From NCBI GenBank assembly GCA_029256185.1, contig JAQSYI010000012.1, positions 1 to 64,000 of the forward strand: a stretch of 64,000 bases of DNA, written 5' to 3'. Origin of the DNA: Paenibacillaceae bacterium (GTDB lineage: Bacteria > Bacillota > Bacilli > Paenibacillales > NBRC-103111). Within the stretch, counting starts at the first letter, position 1; the number at the start of each line of letters is the position of its first letter. This document shows, piece after piece, positions 8,162 to 17,974 of the stretch. Below the pieces are notes generated by a model that ran no database searches, was not told where the DNA came from, and saw nothing but the letters and a program-made list of their open reading frames with translations. Position numbers and translations under genes: made by a program.

Positions 8162-11100
8162 TTGAGTAAAGAAACTGTCCAAAAGATCCGGTCTTGGCTT
8201 ATCGTCTTCATGGTTCTCCAATTGTCGATATCCGGTCTCATCCCGCAGATATTATCTGAACCGCGGGCCTACGCCTCCGGTGAGCCTGCAGAGACCCTGT
8301 CCGTCATGCTTGCCCCTAAGGATGATGCTTATGTCAACGGGGGGGCAAGTGCAAACAACAATTATGGAAGCGCTGCCACGTTAATAACGAAATATTCGGC
8401 TGCAAGCGCAGACCAGAGGCGGGAGTCCTATCTCAAATTCGATCTGCGCCAGATTTCGGGGTTGGTGAATTCCGTCACTCTATATGTATACGGTGCTGTG
8501 ACAGATGGGGGTGGGACGGCCATCGACGTTAACCTTCATGAAGTAAACGAGGATGCCTGGTCGGAAACGACTCTGACCTGGAACAACAAACCGGCCGTAG
8601 GCAGTATTCTTGGGACGGTTAATTTTAACAAGACCGTACAGTGGAGGCCATTCGATATTACCGCATTTGCGCAGCAGGAATTCGCAGGCGACCGGGTAAT
8701 CAGCCTGGCTCTGGCGGAGAGTGCGGCAGCAGGTCTTCTGGTTAATCTCAACAGCAAGGAAAATACGGCCAACGCCCCGTATGTATTGGTCAATTATACG
8801 CCGATTCATGACGTTGCTCCTCCGGTCTGGCCTGCCGGCAGCGTACTGCAAGCGGAGGATCTGACATCGAACAGCGCCAAGCTGAGCTGGCCTGCCGCCT
8901 CGGACGAGCAGGCCGTGGTGAATTACCGGATCTACCAGGACGGAACGCTTGCTGCTACGGTAACAGGCCGAACCTACCAGTACCAAGCGACAGGACTTGC
9001 CTCGGCAACCGGTTATGTCTATAAGGTGGAGGCGGAGGACCCAGCGGGGAATATCTCCTCCGACGGACCGCAGGTGAATATGCACACGCTGGAGGCGGAG
9101 TACAATTATATCTGGCTGGAGGGCGAGGCAGCGGCTCAGGTATCGGGCGACTATAAGGTTCGGACAGATGTCAATGCCAGCTCCCAGAAAACCCTGACCC
9201 TGGATAGTACGGATACGGCCAAAACTCACAAGGCCGATTATTCCTTTGCCGTTCCCAAAACGGGAGCATACGCCGTCTGGGCGCTCTCCTCAAGCGGCTC
9301 GGAGGCCTATGTGTCACGCTACAAGTGGCGGCTGGACACGGGCACCTATCAGAATGCGGCACCATTGACCCGGATTGCCGGGGGATATACGACAAGCGAT
9401 TCACGCAAGGTCCCCATGTATTGGGATAAGCTGAGCGAGACGACGCTGACGGAGGGAAGCCACTCCTTCACCATTTTGACGGATGCCATGCGGGAGCTGA
9501 CCTCCAGATTTTACTATCATGCATGGGATGCTCTGGTCATTGCGCCGGTGGATTGGAATTGGACGCCGGATAAGCTTAACAAGCCCTTTGATCCCCAGAA
9601 GATCAGTGTGGATTATGCAGGAGGCTCCCTGTCAACCGCTCAAGCCAATCCCGAGGAGCAGATTACCGTATCGGTGAAGAACCGGCTTATAGAGCCGTTC
9701 CAAGGCAATCTTTCTCTCTATGCAGAGTTAGTCTGGAAGGGACAGACGGTGGTGAGGGTAATTCAGGAGCCGGCCGTCCCTATGCGGGATTGGCAGGTGA
9801 ATCAGGATTATACGGACCAGATGGTGCTAACCGTCCCCTATACTGCGGTAGCCTCCCAATATGAGATCAGAACAGGGATTGCCGGTGTCAACTATGCGAA
9901 TACCGGCTCCAGCGCCAGGGTGGGGGACCTGACAATCGGTCAGCCAGAGTCGGCAACGCCTCCTATCACAGCCCATATTCAGGAGCTGGTGCTTCCGGCG
10001 TCCGTCAGCGAAGATCAGGCGGGAGAGGGAGCTGTCACGCTTGCCTTGAACCGTGCTGCCGACTTTGAACTATCCGGGTATTTGTCTTATTGGCAGGATG
10101 ACATCCTCTGGGGAATTGCCGAAATTCCTTCTCTGCCTCCAGGATGGAACGGACCGCAGACAACCGTAATGTCCATTCCCGTGACAGTCCCGAAGGGCTT
10201 GCCTGCAGGTCAGTACACCGTGAGATTCGGACTGCACCATGTGGGAATAGAGCAGGCGGCGGAGACTCGGATTACCGTGACGGATTCCGGGGAGACGGGG
10301 GCCACCGGAGCCTATAAGCCGCTCTCTCACGGCATTTATGCGGATCAGGCAACGGGGCAGTCTCACACCTGGTATGTCAATCAGGCGCACACCATGTTCT
10401 GGGACGGCAAGCCGTTTATTCCGGTTGGCGGCATGTGGACCTCGAAATATCTGATTAACTTCGACATTGCGAACCCCGCGGGGAACAAGGCCAACTGGGA
10501 GTATGACTTGGCCGTACTTGACCAAATGAAGCAAAACGGCGTAAAGGACCTTTATCTCAATTCGGTCGTCACCGGCACCAATCTTCCTGCATGGGCATGG
10601 CAGTGGATCATCGAGCAGTTAGAAGCAAGGGGATTCACATACGGCCTGCAGTTCAATGGGAGGGCCAATGCTGCCAATTCCAACAGCGGCTATCTCATCC
10701 GGGCCAATGAGGCGGGAGGCTCCTACAAGGTCGAAAATGTGACCTCCAGCGGGGAAGTTGCCTTGGAGCTTGCGACTTCGGCCGTACAAGGCTTCACAAG
10801 TCCCTTGTCCACTCTGTTCCTGGTGGTGAATGCCGCCACAGGCGAGGCGGTCCAGTCGGGCACCGGTACGGTGGATTCTGTCGAATCGGGCAAGTACAAG
10901 GTGCGCGCCAATGTGGTGATACCCGAAGTTGGCTCTTATACGGTGTACTTTACACCCAGGATCAAGTTTAACGGGAACGCCATGAAGAATATTTGGGATG
11001 GAGCGGCTGCAACCGAGCAGGCTCTCGGCGGATTGATCGGCAAGTTGGAGACAGGCCCCGGCTTCCGCCTGTTCGTAGATCCCATTGTCAACGAATCGGG

Positions 11101-14100
11101 TATTGTGAACTGGTATGAGAGTCTGGTGATGGATTCGCCGGTTTTCCGGCAGCAGTACCGCAGCTGGCTGGAACACAAGTACGGGACCGTCGAACAGTTG
11201 AATGAAGCCTGGCAAATGCAAGCACCCTTGCCTTCCTTGGATGTAGCAGCCCGGTTAGTGCCTCTGCATAATGGGCCGGACGGAACACCCGGTGCGGACC
11301 AGGTCTACCTCATGGACCCCGCAGCGGAACAGCGGTATGCGGGCAACATCCGCACAGGGGTTCTGTGGGATGATTATCTGGCATTCAGGGACGACTCCTT
11401 CGGGGAGTTCAACAACCGGATTGCAGACCGACTGAAGCAATCCGCGGATGCTCCGGTTATCTACAAGCATATCGGCCTGATGAAACGGTATAACGTCAAC
11501 CGGCAGCTTCGTGGCGGCTTCGACGGCCTTGGCGGCGAGATATATGGCGAGGAAGCGCTGACCTTGACCCGCAAATCGGGAGATGTGTATGCCACTGTTG
11601 AACAAGCGGCCAAAACGGCGTGGTATCTGGTCACCGAAACCCAACTGGATGAGACGGTAAGCCGCAAGGCGGCCAGCGGGGAGATCGGGTATCCGGACGA
11701 GGCGGCCATGCACGAGCACTTTGATGTGCTGATAGCTGCAGGAGCCAAGGGTCTGTACGATTTTCTTTTCCATGCTCCCCACGATGCCAATATTAAGAAC
11801 TATTACTCCTATACGGCCAAGCCGGAGGAATACGGTTGGCTGGAGCATTACCGCAATCAGTTGTTGTCGGAAGAGAGCCTGGCTGTGATGACCGATGCCC
11901 GGCCCCAGGCCTTCCAGGCCTATCTATATCCTGCCGGTCAGATGTGGTGGTATAAGCCGACTCAGCGCACGGCCGTGCTGCCGGGAACCGATTATCAAGG
12001 AGCGGGCTCCCTGCAGGCCAGTAACGGGAATTGGGTGCTTCCCACTGCAGATTGGCAAGTAGCTACAGATACTATGCTGGTTAGCCTGGAGGACGATCCT
12101 GCCACCACCGTATGGGGAGAGCCGATCCGTTCCACTCCGAATCTGAGAGACTCGGGACGGAATATCATCTACATGGGCCTCCGCAACAACTTGGGCGCGC
12201 TTCCCAACCTGGATGCTTATTTCACCAGTGAGACGGCAACGCTTGAAACTGGGGATACGGTGCAGGTATTGAAGCCAACTCCCACCTCCCAGGTGCTGCA
12301 AGCCACGCCGGATGGCAAGGTATGGGCGCTTAGGGACGGCAGCCTGTGGATTATTTCCCATTCGAATTGGATGGATAAGTTCGGATCGGATTACATGTTT
12401 GTCAATTTCCTGGGCGATTTGGATTTGAGTCCCCCTATGGCGCCGGTTGCCCAAGCCTTCACGGCAACGGGCCTTGAAGACACCATGCTTCCTTTCCAGG
12501 CGGCTGATTTCAAGCTGGACAGTGCCTATGGCGCTGCGCTTGCCAGCGTTCTGATCACAGCGCTGCCTTCCAACGGGAGGCTGCTGCTAGATGGAGCGGA
12601 GGTCACGGCTTCGCAGGAAATATACGCGGACGATCTGAACCGCTTGAGCTTTGCTCCCGATGCAGACTGGAATGGGACGGCTGTTTTCAGATGGATGGGA
12701 AGCGACGGATGGGCGTATTCCTCGGCAGCCGCGGAAGCGTCGATTGTCGTTCAGCCGGTCAACGACAAGCCCGTCTCTTATGGGGGAAGCTACTCCATGC
12801 TGATGAATCAGGAGTTGAGCGGAGCTCTGACCGCCGCGGATTCAGATTCGGCCCAACTGACTTATACCATTGTCGCCCAAGGCTCGAAAGGAACCGTGAC
12901 ATTGGCTGAAAATGTGGCGGATGGAAGCGGAGGGAGCTTCGAGACGGCTTTCGTCTATACTCCGCGGCAAGGAGAGCAGGGAGTGGACAGCTTTGCCTTC
13001 TCCGTCAGCGACGGGGAGGAGGACTCTCTGGTCTCAACGGTAGAAATCGTGATTAATCCGGGACAATCAACCTATGTACCCATTCCTGCATCACCGGTGT
13101 CATCGGCGCCATCATCATCGCCGAATCCTAAGCCTGGCCCGATTGAGGTGGCCATTGACGGCGTGAAGCAGGATCAGCTGGCCACTGTGGAAATGGTCAT
13201 GAGCGGGGACCGGACCGTGATGGTTGTTGCATTGGATCATGACAAGGTGATGGAACAGCTGGAGAAGAATCACAGCGGCAAGCTTACGATTTCCTTGGCA
13301 ACGGAAGCCGATGTGGTGGTTGGCGGGATAAACCTCCAGCTGATAAAGGAGATGGAGAAAAAGGCCGCCGTTCTAGATATCCGAACGCAGCGCGCAGCCT
13401 ATACCTTGCCCGCTGCCCAAATCAGAGCGGATGAGCTTTTGGAACAATTCGGCGAACAAGCTTCGTTGCAGGATATCAGGATCAGCGTGAGGATCGCCGA
13501 AGCGAGCCGGGAGGACACGCAGCTTCTGCAGCGCGAAGCGGATAAGGGAGGCTACACGATTGTGGCGAAGCCGGTAGAATTCCGGGTAGTCGCTGAATTC
13601 GGCGGCAAGGAAATGGGTATCTCCCGGTTCAGCAGCTTTGTGGAACGGAGCATCTCCATACCGGAGGACACGGATTCGAGTCCAATTACGACAGGCGTCG
13701 TATTGGGCGGAGACGGAGGGATAACACCTGTGCCAACCAGACTGGTGAAGGAAGGCGACCGAACCTTCGCCGTTATGAACAGTCTGACCAACAGCACCTA
13801 TGCACTCATTGGAAGTAAAACCGCCTTCTCCGATGTTGAGAATCACTGGAGCCGGGAAGTGGTGAATGATCTGGCGTCCCGTCTTGTCCTTCAAGGAGTG
13901 AACGAGCGGGAGTTCGCGCCTGACCGGGCCGTAACCCGGGGAGAGTTCGCTGCGATTATCGTACGGTCGCTGGGGCTTGCGACAGAGAGCGGCGCCGCTC
14001 GCGCAGCGTTCAAGGATATAAACGGCGGTGAGTGGTATGCAGGCGCAGTTGGAGCTGCGGCCGCGTATGGGTTGATCAACGGTTATGAGGATGGAGGCTT

Positions 14101-14386
14101 CGGAGCCGATCACGGCATTACGCGGGAAGAGGCCATGGTGATCCTGAACCGGGCGTTGGTCTATACCAAGCTCCATGGCGCTTCCTTCCCATCGGGAACG
14201 GCTGCCTTCGTGGATGGCCATGAGGTCAGCAGTTGGGCGGAGGATTCCGTCGCCCGCCTGATTCATTACCGGCTGGTTGAAGGGAACAAAGGCTTCCTTC
14301 ATCCCAATGACCCCATCACCCGTGCAGAAACGGCGGCGATAATCCGCAGAATGCTGCAACAGGCAGAATTGATCAGTTCGTCATAA
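8162..14386 (+). CDS. Giant S-layer-anchored multidomain glycosidase-like protein
   Basis: The protein has about 2,074 residues. I prefer TTG 8162, with AAGGAG 8-14 nt upstream and a signal peptide following at once (SWLIVFMVLQLSISGL, cleavage after AYASG). The frame is open back to ATG 7925, but that adds 79 residues before the signal. Domains in order: a DNRLRE/CBM96-like module (YVNGGASANNNYGSAA), an Fn3 domain, a CBM-like WLEGEAAAQVSGDY module, CARDB-like strands, a (beta/alpha)8-like catalytic region starting at GKPFIPVGGMW with a GH42-like HKYGTVEQLNEAW segment, Ig/cadherin-like repeats (EDTMLPFQAADF), a Pro/Ser linker and three SLH domains. SLH domains bind pyruvylated wall polymer, so the enzyme is displayed on the cell surface. 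The catalytic class is inferred. Confidence 0.85.
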   Translation: MSKETVQKIRSWLIVFMVLQLSISGLIPQILSEPRAYASGEPAETLSVMLAPKDDAYVNGGASANNNYGSAATLITKYSAASADQRRESYLKFDLRQISGLVNSVTLYVYGAVTDGGGTAIDVNLHEVNEDAWSETTLTWNNKPAVGSILGTVNFNKTVQWRPFDITAFAQQEFAGDRVISLALAESAAAGLLVNLNSKENTANAPYVLVNYTPIHDVAPPVWPAGSVLQAEDLTSNSAKLSWPAASDEQAVVNYRIYQDGTLAATVTGRTYQYQATGLASATGYVYKVEAEDPAGNISSDGPQVNMHTLEAEYNYIWLEGEAAAQVSGDYKVRTDVNASSQKTLTLDSTDTAKTHKADYSFAVPKTGAYAVWALSSSGSEAYVSRYKWRLDTGTYQNAAPLTRIAGGYTTSDSRKVPMYWDKLSETTLTEGSHSFTILTDAMRELTSRFYYHAWDALVIAPVDWNWTPDKLNKPFDPQKISVDYAGGSLSTAQANPEEQITVSVKNRLIEPFQGNLSLYAELVWKGQTVVRVIQEPAVPMRDWQVNQDYTDQMVLTVPYTAVASQYEIRTGIAGVNYANTGSSARVGDLTIGQPESATPPITAHIQELVLPASVSEDQAGEGAVTLALNRAADFELSGYLSYWQDDILWGIAEIPSLPPGWNGPQTTVMSIPVTVPKGLPAGQYTVRFGLHHVGIEQAAETRITVTDSGETGATGAYKPLSHGIYADQATGQSHTWYVNQAHTMFWDGKPFIPVGGMWTSKYLINFDIANPAGNKANWEYDLAVLDQMKQNGVKDLYLNSVVTGTNLPAWAWQWIIEQLEARGFTYGLQFNGRANAANSNSGYLIRANEAGGSYKVENVTSSGEVALELATSAVQGFTSPLSTLFLVVNAATGEAVQSGTGTVDSVESGKYKVRANVVIPEVGSYTVYFTPRIKFNGNAMKNIWDGAAATEQALGGLIGKLETGPGFRLFVDPIVNESGIVNWYESLVMDSPVFRQQYRSWLEHKYGTVEQLNEAWQMQAPLPSLDVAARLVPLHNGPDGTPGADQVYLMDPAAEQRYAGNIRTGVLWDDYLAFRDDSFGEFNNRIADRLKQSADAPVIYKHIGLMKRYNVNRQLRGGFDGLGGEIYGEEALTLTRKSGDVYATVEQAAKTAWYLVTETQLDETVSRKAASGEIGYPDEAAMHEHFDVLIAAGAKGLYDFLFHAPHDANIKNYYSYTAKPEEYGWLEHYRNQLLSEESLAVMTDARPQAFQAYLYPAGQMWWYKPTQRTAVLPGTDYQGAGSLQASNGNWVLPTADWQVATDTMLVSLEDDPATTVWGEPIRSTPNLRDSGRNIIYMGLRNNLGALPNLDAYFTSETATLETGDTVQVLKPTPTSQVLQATPDGKVWALRDGSLWIISHSNWMDKFGSDYMFVNFLGDLDLSPPMAPVAQAFTATGLEDTMLPFQAADFKLDSAYGAALASVLITALPSNGRLLLDGAEVTASQEIYADDLNRLSFAPDADWNGTAVFRWMGSDGWAYSSAAAEASIVVQPVNDKPVSYGGSYSMLMNQELSGALTAADSDSAQLTYTIVAQGSKGTVTLAENVADGSGGSFETAFVYTPRQGEQGVDSFAFSVSDGEEDSLVSTVEIVINPGQSTYVPIPASPVSSAPSSSPNPKPGPIEVAIDGVKQDQLATVEMVMSGDRTVMVVALDHDKVMEQLEKNHSGKLTISLATEADVVVGGINLQLIKEMEKKAAVLDIRTQRAAYTLPAAQIRADELLEQFGEQASLQDIRISVRIAEASREDTQLLQREADKGGYTIVAKPVEFRVVAEFGGKEMGISRFSSFVERSISIPEDTDSSPITTGVVLGGDGGITPVPTRLVKEGDRTFAVMNSLTNSTYALIGSKTAFSDVENHWSREVVNDLASRLVLQGVNEREFAPDRAVTRGEFAAIIVRSLGLATESGAARAAFKDINGGEWYAGAVGAAAAYGLINGYEDGGFGADHGITREEAMVILNRALVYTKLHGASFPSGTAAFVDGHEVSSWAEDSVARLIHYRLVEGNKGFLHPNDPITRAETAAIIRRMLQQAELISSS

Positions 14387-14408
14387 CGATCCTGATAACA
14401 CTGTGCCC

Positions 14409-15266
14409 CTAACTCTGCATAACCGGAAATGTTGCTTCATTAATATAGGCCGCCAGCTCATCCTCGGAACGGGGGATGGGCTGGTTCCGGTCCAGGATGC
14501 CCCGTTCGGTCAAGGAATGGAACAGCTTCATCACCGTGGGCTGCTCCAGGTTGGTGCGGCGCAGAAGCTCCCCGTTCCCGAAAACCACCTGAGGTGTGTC
14601 TTTGGTCAGCACCTGTCCACCGTCGAATAACGCCACTGCATCGGCCCAGGCCAACGCCCTGTTCACATCATGGGTGGAGATGATCACGGTAATGCCTCTG
14701 GCGCTCAGTCCGTCGATAATCTCATCCACCAGCCTTGCATGCTTCGGATCCAATGCCGCGGCAGGCTCGTCCAGGATGACCACATCCGGCTCCATGACCA
14801 GAATGTCGGCGATGGAGACTCTTTTCTTCTGGCCGCCGCTTAAGAAGTGAACCGGCTTATCCTGGAACGGCCCAATCTGAAGCTCTCCGATCACATTCTC
14901 CACGCGCCGCCGAACCTCATCCTCCGGCAGCCCCAGATTCAGCGGGCCGAAGGAAATCTCCCCGTACACATCCGCGCTGAACAGCTGATGATCCGGGTCC
15001 TGAAAGACGATGCCCACCCTGCGCCGAAGGGCCAGCAGCCCCTTGCCCGTGTATTGCACCGGTTCCCCATCCAGATAAACTGTCCCGCCGGAGGGCTTGT
15101 ACACCCCGTTCAGGCAGAGGAAAAATGTGGATTTTCCCGAGCCGTTGGCCCCCATAACCGCCAGCTTTTCCCCGCGTTGAACCTTGAGATTGACACCGCT
15201 TAAGGCGCTGGTGCCGTCCGCATATTTATAATGAAGATTTACCGCTTCCAAAATCGTTGCTCTCAT
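14409..15266 (-). CDS. cbiO: Cobalt ECF transporter ATPase CbiO
   Basis: The protein has 285 residues from ATG 15266 (MRATILEAVNL). Walker A is GANGSGKST, the Q-loop is GIVFQDPDHQLFS (the QDPDxQ form typical of ECF ATPases), the signature is LSGGQKKR and Walker B is DVVILDEPAAALDP. It powers the cobalt transporter with CbiM, CbiN and CbiQ. Its start overlaps the end of cbiQ by 4 nt. It is the last gene of the leftward operon behind the cobalamin riboswitch. Confidence 0.95.
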   Translation of the reverse strand: MRATILEAVNLHYKYADGTSALSGVNLKVQRGEKLAVMGANGSGKSTFFLCLNGVYKPSGGTVYLDGEPVQYTGKGLLALRRRVGIVFQDPDHQLFSADVYGEISFGPLNLGLPEDEVRRRVENVIGELQIGPFQDKPVHFLSGGQKKRVSIADILVMEPDVVILDEPAAALDPKHARLVDEIIDGLSARGITVIISTHDVNRALAWADAVALFDGGQVLTKDTPQVVFGNGELLRRTNLEQPTVMKLFHSLTERGILDRNQPIPRSEDELAAYINEATFPVMQS

Positions 15267-16048
15267 ATAGAACCCCCATATACTCGGCAAACAACAGCCA
15301 ATCCGATAAAAACAGCGAAAAACAAGCCAACCCCAACCTTTTCCCGTGCCGTCGCCCGGCATGTCCTGCCCAGCACCTGAATGCGCCCGTTATAGCAGCG
15401 GGCTTCCATGGCATCGTAGAGCATAGAGGATTTGGCCAGCGCCCGCTGCAGCAAAACCGCGAACATTTGGCCAACCCCATGCATGGCCGTTCGGAAATCC
15501 TTGTTGCCCAAGCGGCATTGCTGCGCCGTCAGGATGGCGGAGGCCAGCTCCAGTATGACGAAGGTAAAGCGGTAGATGAGAAACATCAGCTCAATGACAA
15601 GGCCGGGGCAGCGGATAAACCGCAGTACGCCCAGAATATCCGCGAGGGGGGTGGTCAGCGACAGAAAGTAGAGGCAGGATACGGCGGACAGCGCTGTTGC
15701 CAGCAGCCGGAGGCCATAGACGAGGGAGGAGGAGTCTGTCACCAGATACCGGGAGCCAATCCCCAGCGAGAAAATCGCCGAAGGTTCCTCCGACATGTGG
15801 AAGACCACAGCAACCGTGCTCATCAGCAGGAAGCCGAGAGGCAGTGCCATGAGCCGCACGTAACGGCCGAAGGATGTCCCGCCGAAGGTAACGGTGAGAC
15901 ATCCCATGACGCAGAGCATGCTCAATGACACGATAAAGGAGCGGGCCGCCACACACAAGACAAGGGCCCCCACGGCCAACAGGGCCTTCAGGCCGGGACT
16001 TCTGTAACGCAGCCTGGAGGAGTAGGCCAGCTTATCGATCAGAATCAT
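15263..16048 (-). CDS. cbiQ: Cobalt ECF transporter T component CbiQ
   Basis: A 261-residue integral membrane protein with about five or six helices. It carries coupling-helix Ala-Arg motifs near the C-terminus (QRALAKSSMLYDAMEARCYNG, containing the conserved EARC/EARG-type element that docks on CbiO). It joins the ATPase to the substrate-specific CbiMN. It lies between cbiN and cbiO with 3-4 nt spacing or overlap. Confidence 0.93.
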   Translation of the reverse strand: MILIDKLAYSSRLRYRSPGLKALLAVGALVLCVAARSFIVSLSMLCVMGCLTVTFGGTSFGRYVRLMALPLGFLLMSTVAVVFHMSEEPSAIFSLGIGSRYLVTDSSSLVYGLRLLATALSAVSCLYFLSLTTPLADILGVLRFIRCPGLVIELMFLIYRFTFVILELASAILTAQQCRLGNKDFRTAMHGVGQMFAVLLQRALAKSSMLYDAMEARCYNGRIQVLGRTCRATAREKVGVGLFFAVFIGLAVVCRVYGGSI

Positions 16049-16051
16049 GCG

Positions 16052-16351
16052 TTACCCTTCTTTGGCCAGTTGGTATTTTTTGCGGGATACGAGATAGCCG
16101 AAGCCAAAGCCGATAATACCGGCCCCAATGCCGGCCTGGAGGGAAAACAGCAGGCTCTCGGTTTCGCCTCCCGGAGGCTCGATCAGGCTCTCGGCCCAAG
16201 GCTCATAATCCGGAGCCAGCTCGATGATCACTTCCTCCGCCTTGCCGTCCGCCCCGCTGAACTCTGAATCCGAAATCACGATAAGCGGAATGACCGCAAT
16301 CAACACAGCCGCCAATAAAAGGATCAGAACCGTTTTCTTTGAACTGGTCAT
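16052..16351 (-). CDS. cbiN: Cobalt ECF transporter accessory subunit CbiN
   Basis: A 99-residue protein with an N-terminal helix (TVLILLLAAVLIAVIPLIV), an acidic extracellular loop (GKAEEVIIELAPDYEPWAE) and a C-terminal helix (AGIGAGIIGFGFGYLVS). This two-helix layout is that of CbiN, which loads cobalt onto CbiM. It sits between cbiM and cbiQ as usual. Confidence 0.9.
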   Translation of the reverse strand: MTSSKKTVLILLLAAVLIAVIPLIVISDSEFSGADGKAEEVIIELAPDYEPWAESLIEPPGGETESLLFSLQAGIGAGIIGFGFGYLVSRKKYQLAKEG

Positions 16352-16355
16352 GCTC

Positions 16356-17096
16356 TCAGGCCTCCCTGTAATATCTTAGCTCGCCCAGCTCGGGCTTGGC
16401 ATAGCTCTCCAGGCCGATTATCACAACAACCGTGAACAGTCCTTCGACGATAGCCAGGGGAATCTGGGTGATGGCGAAGATCCCGGCGAACTTGGCGAAG
16501 GCTTCGGCGATGCTGCCATTATTGTGGGCCAGAGCAAGCTGAAAGCTGGTAATGAGGTATGTAAAAAGATTGCCCAGTGCTGCGGCCAGAAAAACCGCCG
16601 GCTTCTTGCCAAGCTTCAGCGAAAGCGATAGCCGGTAAATGCCGTAAGAGACAAACGGGCCGGCAATGGCCATGGAGAAGGTATTGGCGCCCAGCGTGGT
16701 CAGACCGCCGTGAGCCAGCAGAATAGCCTGGAACAGCAATACGATCATACCGAGAATGCTCATTACGCTGGGACCGAACAGAATGGCGCCGAGGCCTGTA
16801 CCGGTGGGATGGGAGCTGCTGCCGGTAACAGAAGGGATCTTCAGCGCGGACAGCACGAAGGCATACGCTCCCACCATCGCCAGAATCAGCAGAGCCTTGC
16901 GGTTTTGCGCGACAATTTTGCGGATCGAGAAAATTCCTGCGGCCAGGAACGGGATGCAGACGGCTCCCCAGCCGATGCTGTAGCCCAGGGGCAGATAACC
17001 CTCCATGATGTGCATGGCGCTGGCCACAGGCATCATGCCGAACAGAAGCGCCACCGCCACGGATGCGGTGATCCACCGTTTTTGACTTGTTGTCAT
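16356..17096 (-). CDS. cbiM: Cobalt ECF transporter substrate-binding membrane protein CbiM
   Basis: A 246-residue protein. A signal-like helix ends at VASA, exposing MHIMEGYLP: in CbiM/NikM the new N-terminal Met-His supplies metal ligands. The conserved segment [16 protein letters not shown] is present. The AGGAGGAG ribosome binding site belongs to a dispersed repeat also found upstream of cbiH and the 43015 gene. It is the first gene of the leftward operon, about 870 nt downstream of a promoter and cobalamin riboswitch, so expression should fall when cobalamin is abundant. Confidence 0.94.
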   Translation of the reverse strand: MTTSQKRWITASVAVALLFGMMPVASAMHIMEGYLPLGYSIGWGAVCIPFLAAGIFSIRKIVAQNRKALLILAMVGAYAFVLSALKIPSVTGSSSHPTGTGLGAILFGPSVMSILGMIVLLFQAILLAHGGLTTLGANTFSMAIAGPFVSYGIYRLSLSLKLGKKPAVFLAAALGNLFTYLITSFQLALAHNNGSIAEAFAKFAGIFAITQIPLAIVEGLFTVVVIIGLESYAKPELGELRYYREA

Positions 17097-17099
17097 TTG

Positions 17100-17165
17100 T
17101 TTCTCCTCCTAAAAGTTTTTGTGCCAGCAAAAACTGGCTTCGAAAGCATGGACTTAGTTTTGAGA
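17100..17165 (-). repeat. RBS-carrying dispersed repeat, cbiM copy
   Basis: Read leftward the order is TGCTTTCGAAGCCAGTTTTT, GCTGGC, AAAAACTTTTAGGAGGAG, then the cbiM start. The same order (TGCTTACGAAGCCAG ... AAAACTTT-AGGAG) occurs at 21145-21216 before cbiH and at 42937-43005 before the 840-residue protein, always in the sense of the gene. Confidence 0.75.
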
Positions 17166-17264
17166 TCACTCCCGGCGAAGCGGGAATGGCGAAAAACTGG
17201 CATCGGAAGCGCGGGAATGGCAAAACCGGGCATCGGATGCGCAGGTTAACGGCGTGCTGGATAA

Positions 17265-17396
17265 ATGTACTCGAAAAATCGAGTAGAATAGGTCCAGATG
17301 CGGGCGTTTTACCTGAATGTACTCGAAAAATCGAATAGAATGATGCCGAATGCGGATGTTTACCCAATATGTACTCGAAAAATCAACTACAATCCA
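17265..17396. repeat. Three 52-bp direct repeats in the cbiM leader
   Basis: The core ATGTACTCGAAAAATC starts at 17265, 17317 and 17369, exactly 52 bp apart. The second half of each unit (AGATGCGG or GAATGCGG, then GTTTACC-like) is partly conserved. Each core contains a small TCGA-TTTT-TCGA hairpin. Confidence 0.85.
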
Positions 17397-17400
17397 CATG

Positions 17401-17491
17401 GGTGCCAGGGTGCCAGGGTGCCAGGGTGCCAGGGTGCCAGGGTGCCAGGGTGCCAGGGGCCAGAGTGCCAGAGTGCCAGAGTGCCAGAGTG
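17401..17491. repeat. 8-bp minisatellite in the cbiM leader
   Basis: Seven perfect GGTGCCAG units (17401-17456), one 7-nt GGGCCAG, then three AGTGCCAG units and a degenerate end. Such an array is prone to slippage. It lies between the riboswitch terminators and cbiM. Confidence 0.92.
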
Positions 17492-17592
17492 CATGATTGC
17501 GGCCGTCTTGCCGGTTGTTACTCCGTTATTCTTAGTTAAGTGGTTGCTGGCACGCTTACTTATAGCAAATACAAGCACCTCTTCGACGCAAT

Positions 17593-17617
17593 AAAAAGCC
17601 GCCTCTGCTTAGGCGGC
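17593..17617 (-). terminator. Leader terminator 2 of the cobalamin riboswitch
   Basis: On the minus strand GCCGCCT-AAGCAG-AGGCGGC is followed by TTTTTATTG. It is the stronger of two terminator-like hairpins below the riboswitch and is a probable expression platform. Confidence 0.8.
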
Positions 17618-17652
17618 AGGGCGGCTGGGTAGGCCAACGGGCATGTTCCGGC

Positions 17653-17673
17653 AAAAAAGCCTGAGTCTCAGGC
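17653..17673 (-). terminator. Leader terminator 1 of the cobalamin riboswitch
   Basis: On the minus strand the perfect palindrome GCCTGAGACTCAGGC is followed by TTTTTT. It lies about 95 nt after the riboswitch core and 40 nt before terminator 2. Confidence 0.65.
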
Positions 17674-17767
17674 GCAGAGAACCGTGCGCAAAAAAAAATG
17701 CGCAAGACGCTGCCGGAATGCTGCACGTTCTGTCGCTCGCAGAACTTTTACTGTGCTTCATTCATCA

Positions 17768-17912
17768 AGCAGGTCTTCCGGCTCTAGCGTCGTCACCGCA
17801 TCTTCCTTCCCGGTTGCCCAGTGGTTATGCAGAAGCGGCTCAGCTATTACGGCGGCGGGACCGCGCGGGATTCTCACCCGGCTTCCCTTTTAATCCCCTG
17901 TTCATGGCAGGA
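17768..17912 (-). ncRNA. Cobalamin riboswitch
   Basis: The minus strand shows the conserved aptamer order: AAAAGGGAAGCCGGGTGAGA, then ATCCCGC and GGTCCCGCC, the B12-box core CCACTGGG (complement at 17818-17825), GGGAAGG, and the closing GCCGGAAGACCTGC. Adenosylcobalamin binding is expected to promote termination in the hairpins below and shut off cbiMNQO. It points leftward and so cannot act in cis on the rightward cbiD operon. Confidence 0.93.
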
Positions 17913-17974
17913 GAACTTGATGATGCTTAATATTAGATTGCATGGAGGTTAACCAATACGATGTTGTCAGTCTA

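Noticed and set aside
17387..17578. Minus-strand ORF with repeated WHPGTLAP peptides
   Set aside because: It is a translation of the 8-bp minisatellite; the repeat is in an untranslated leader and the ORF has no start signals.
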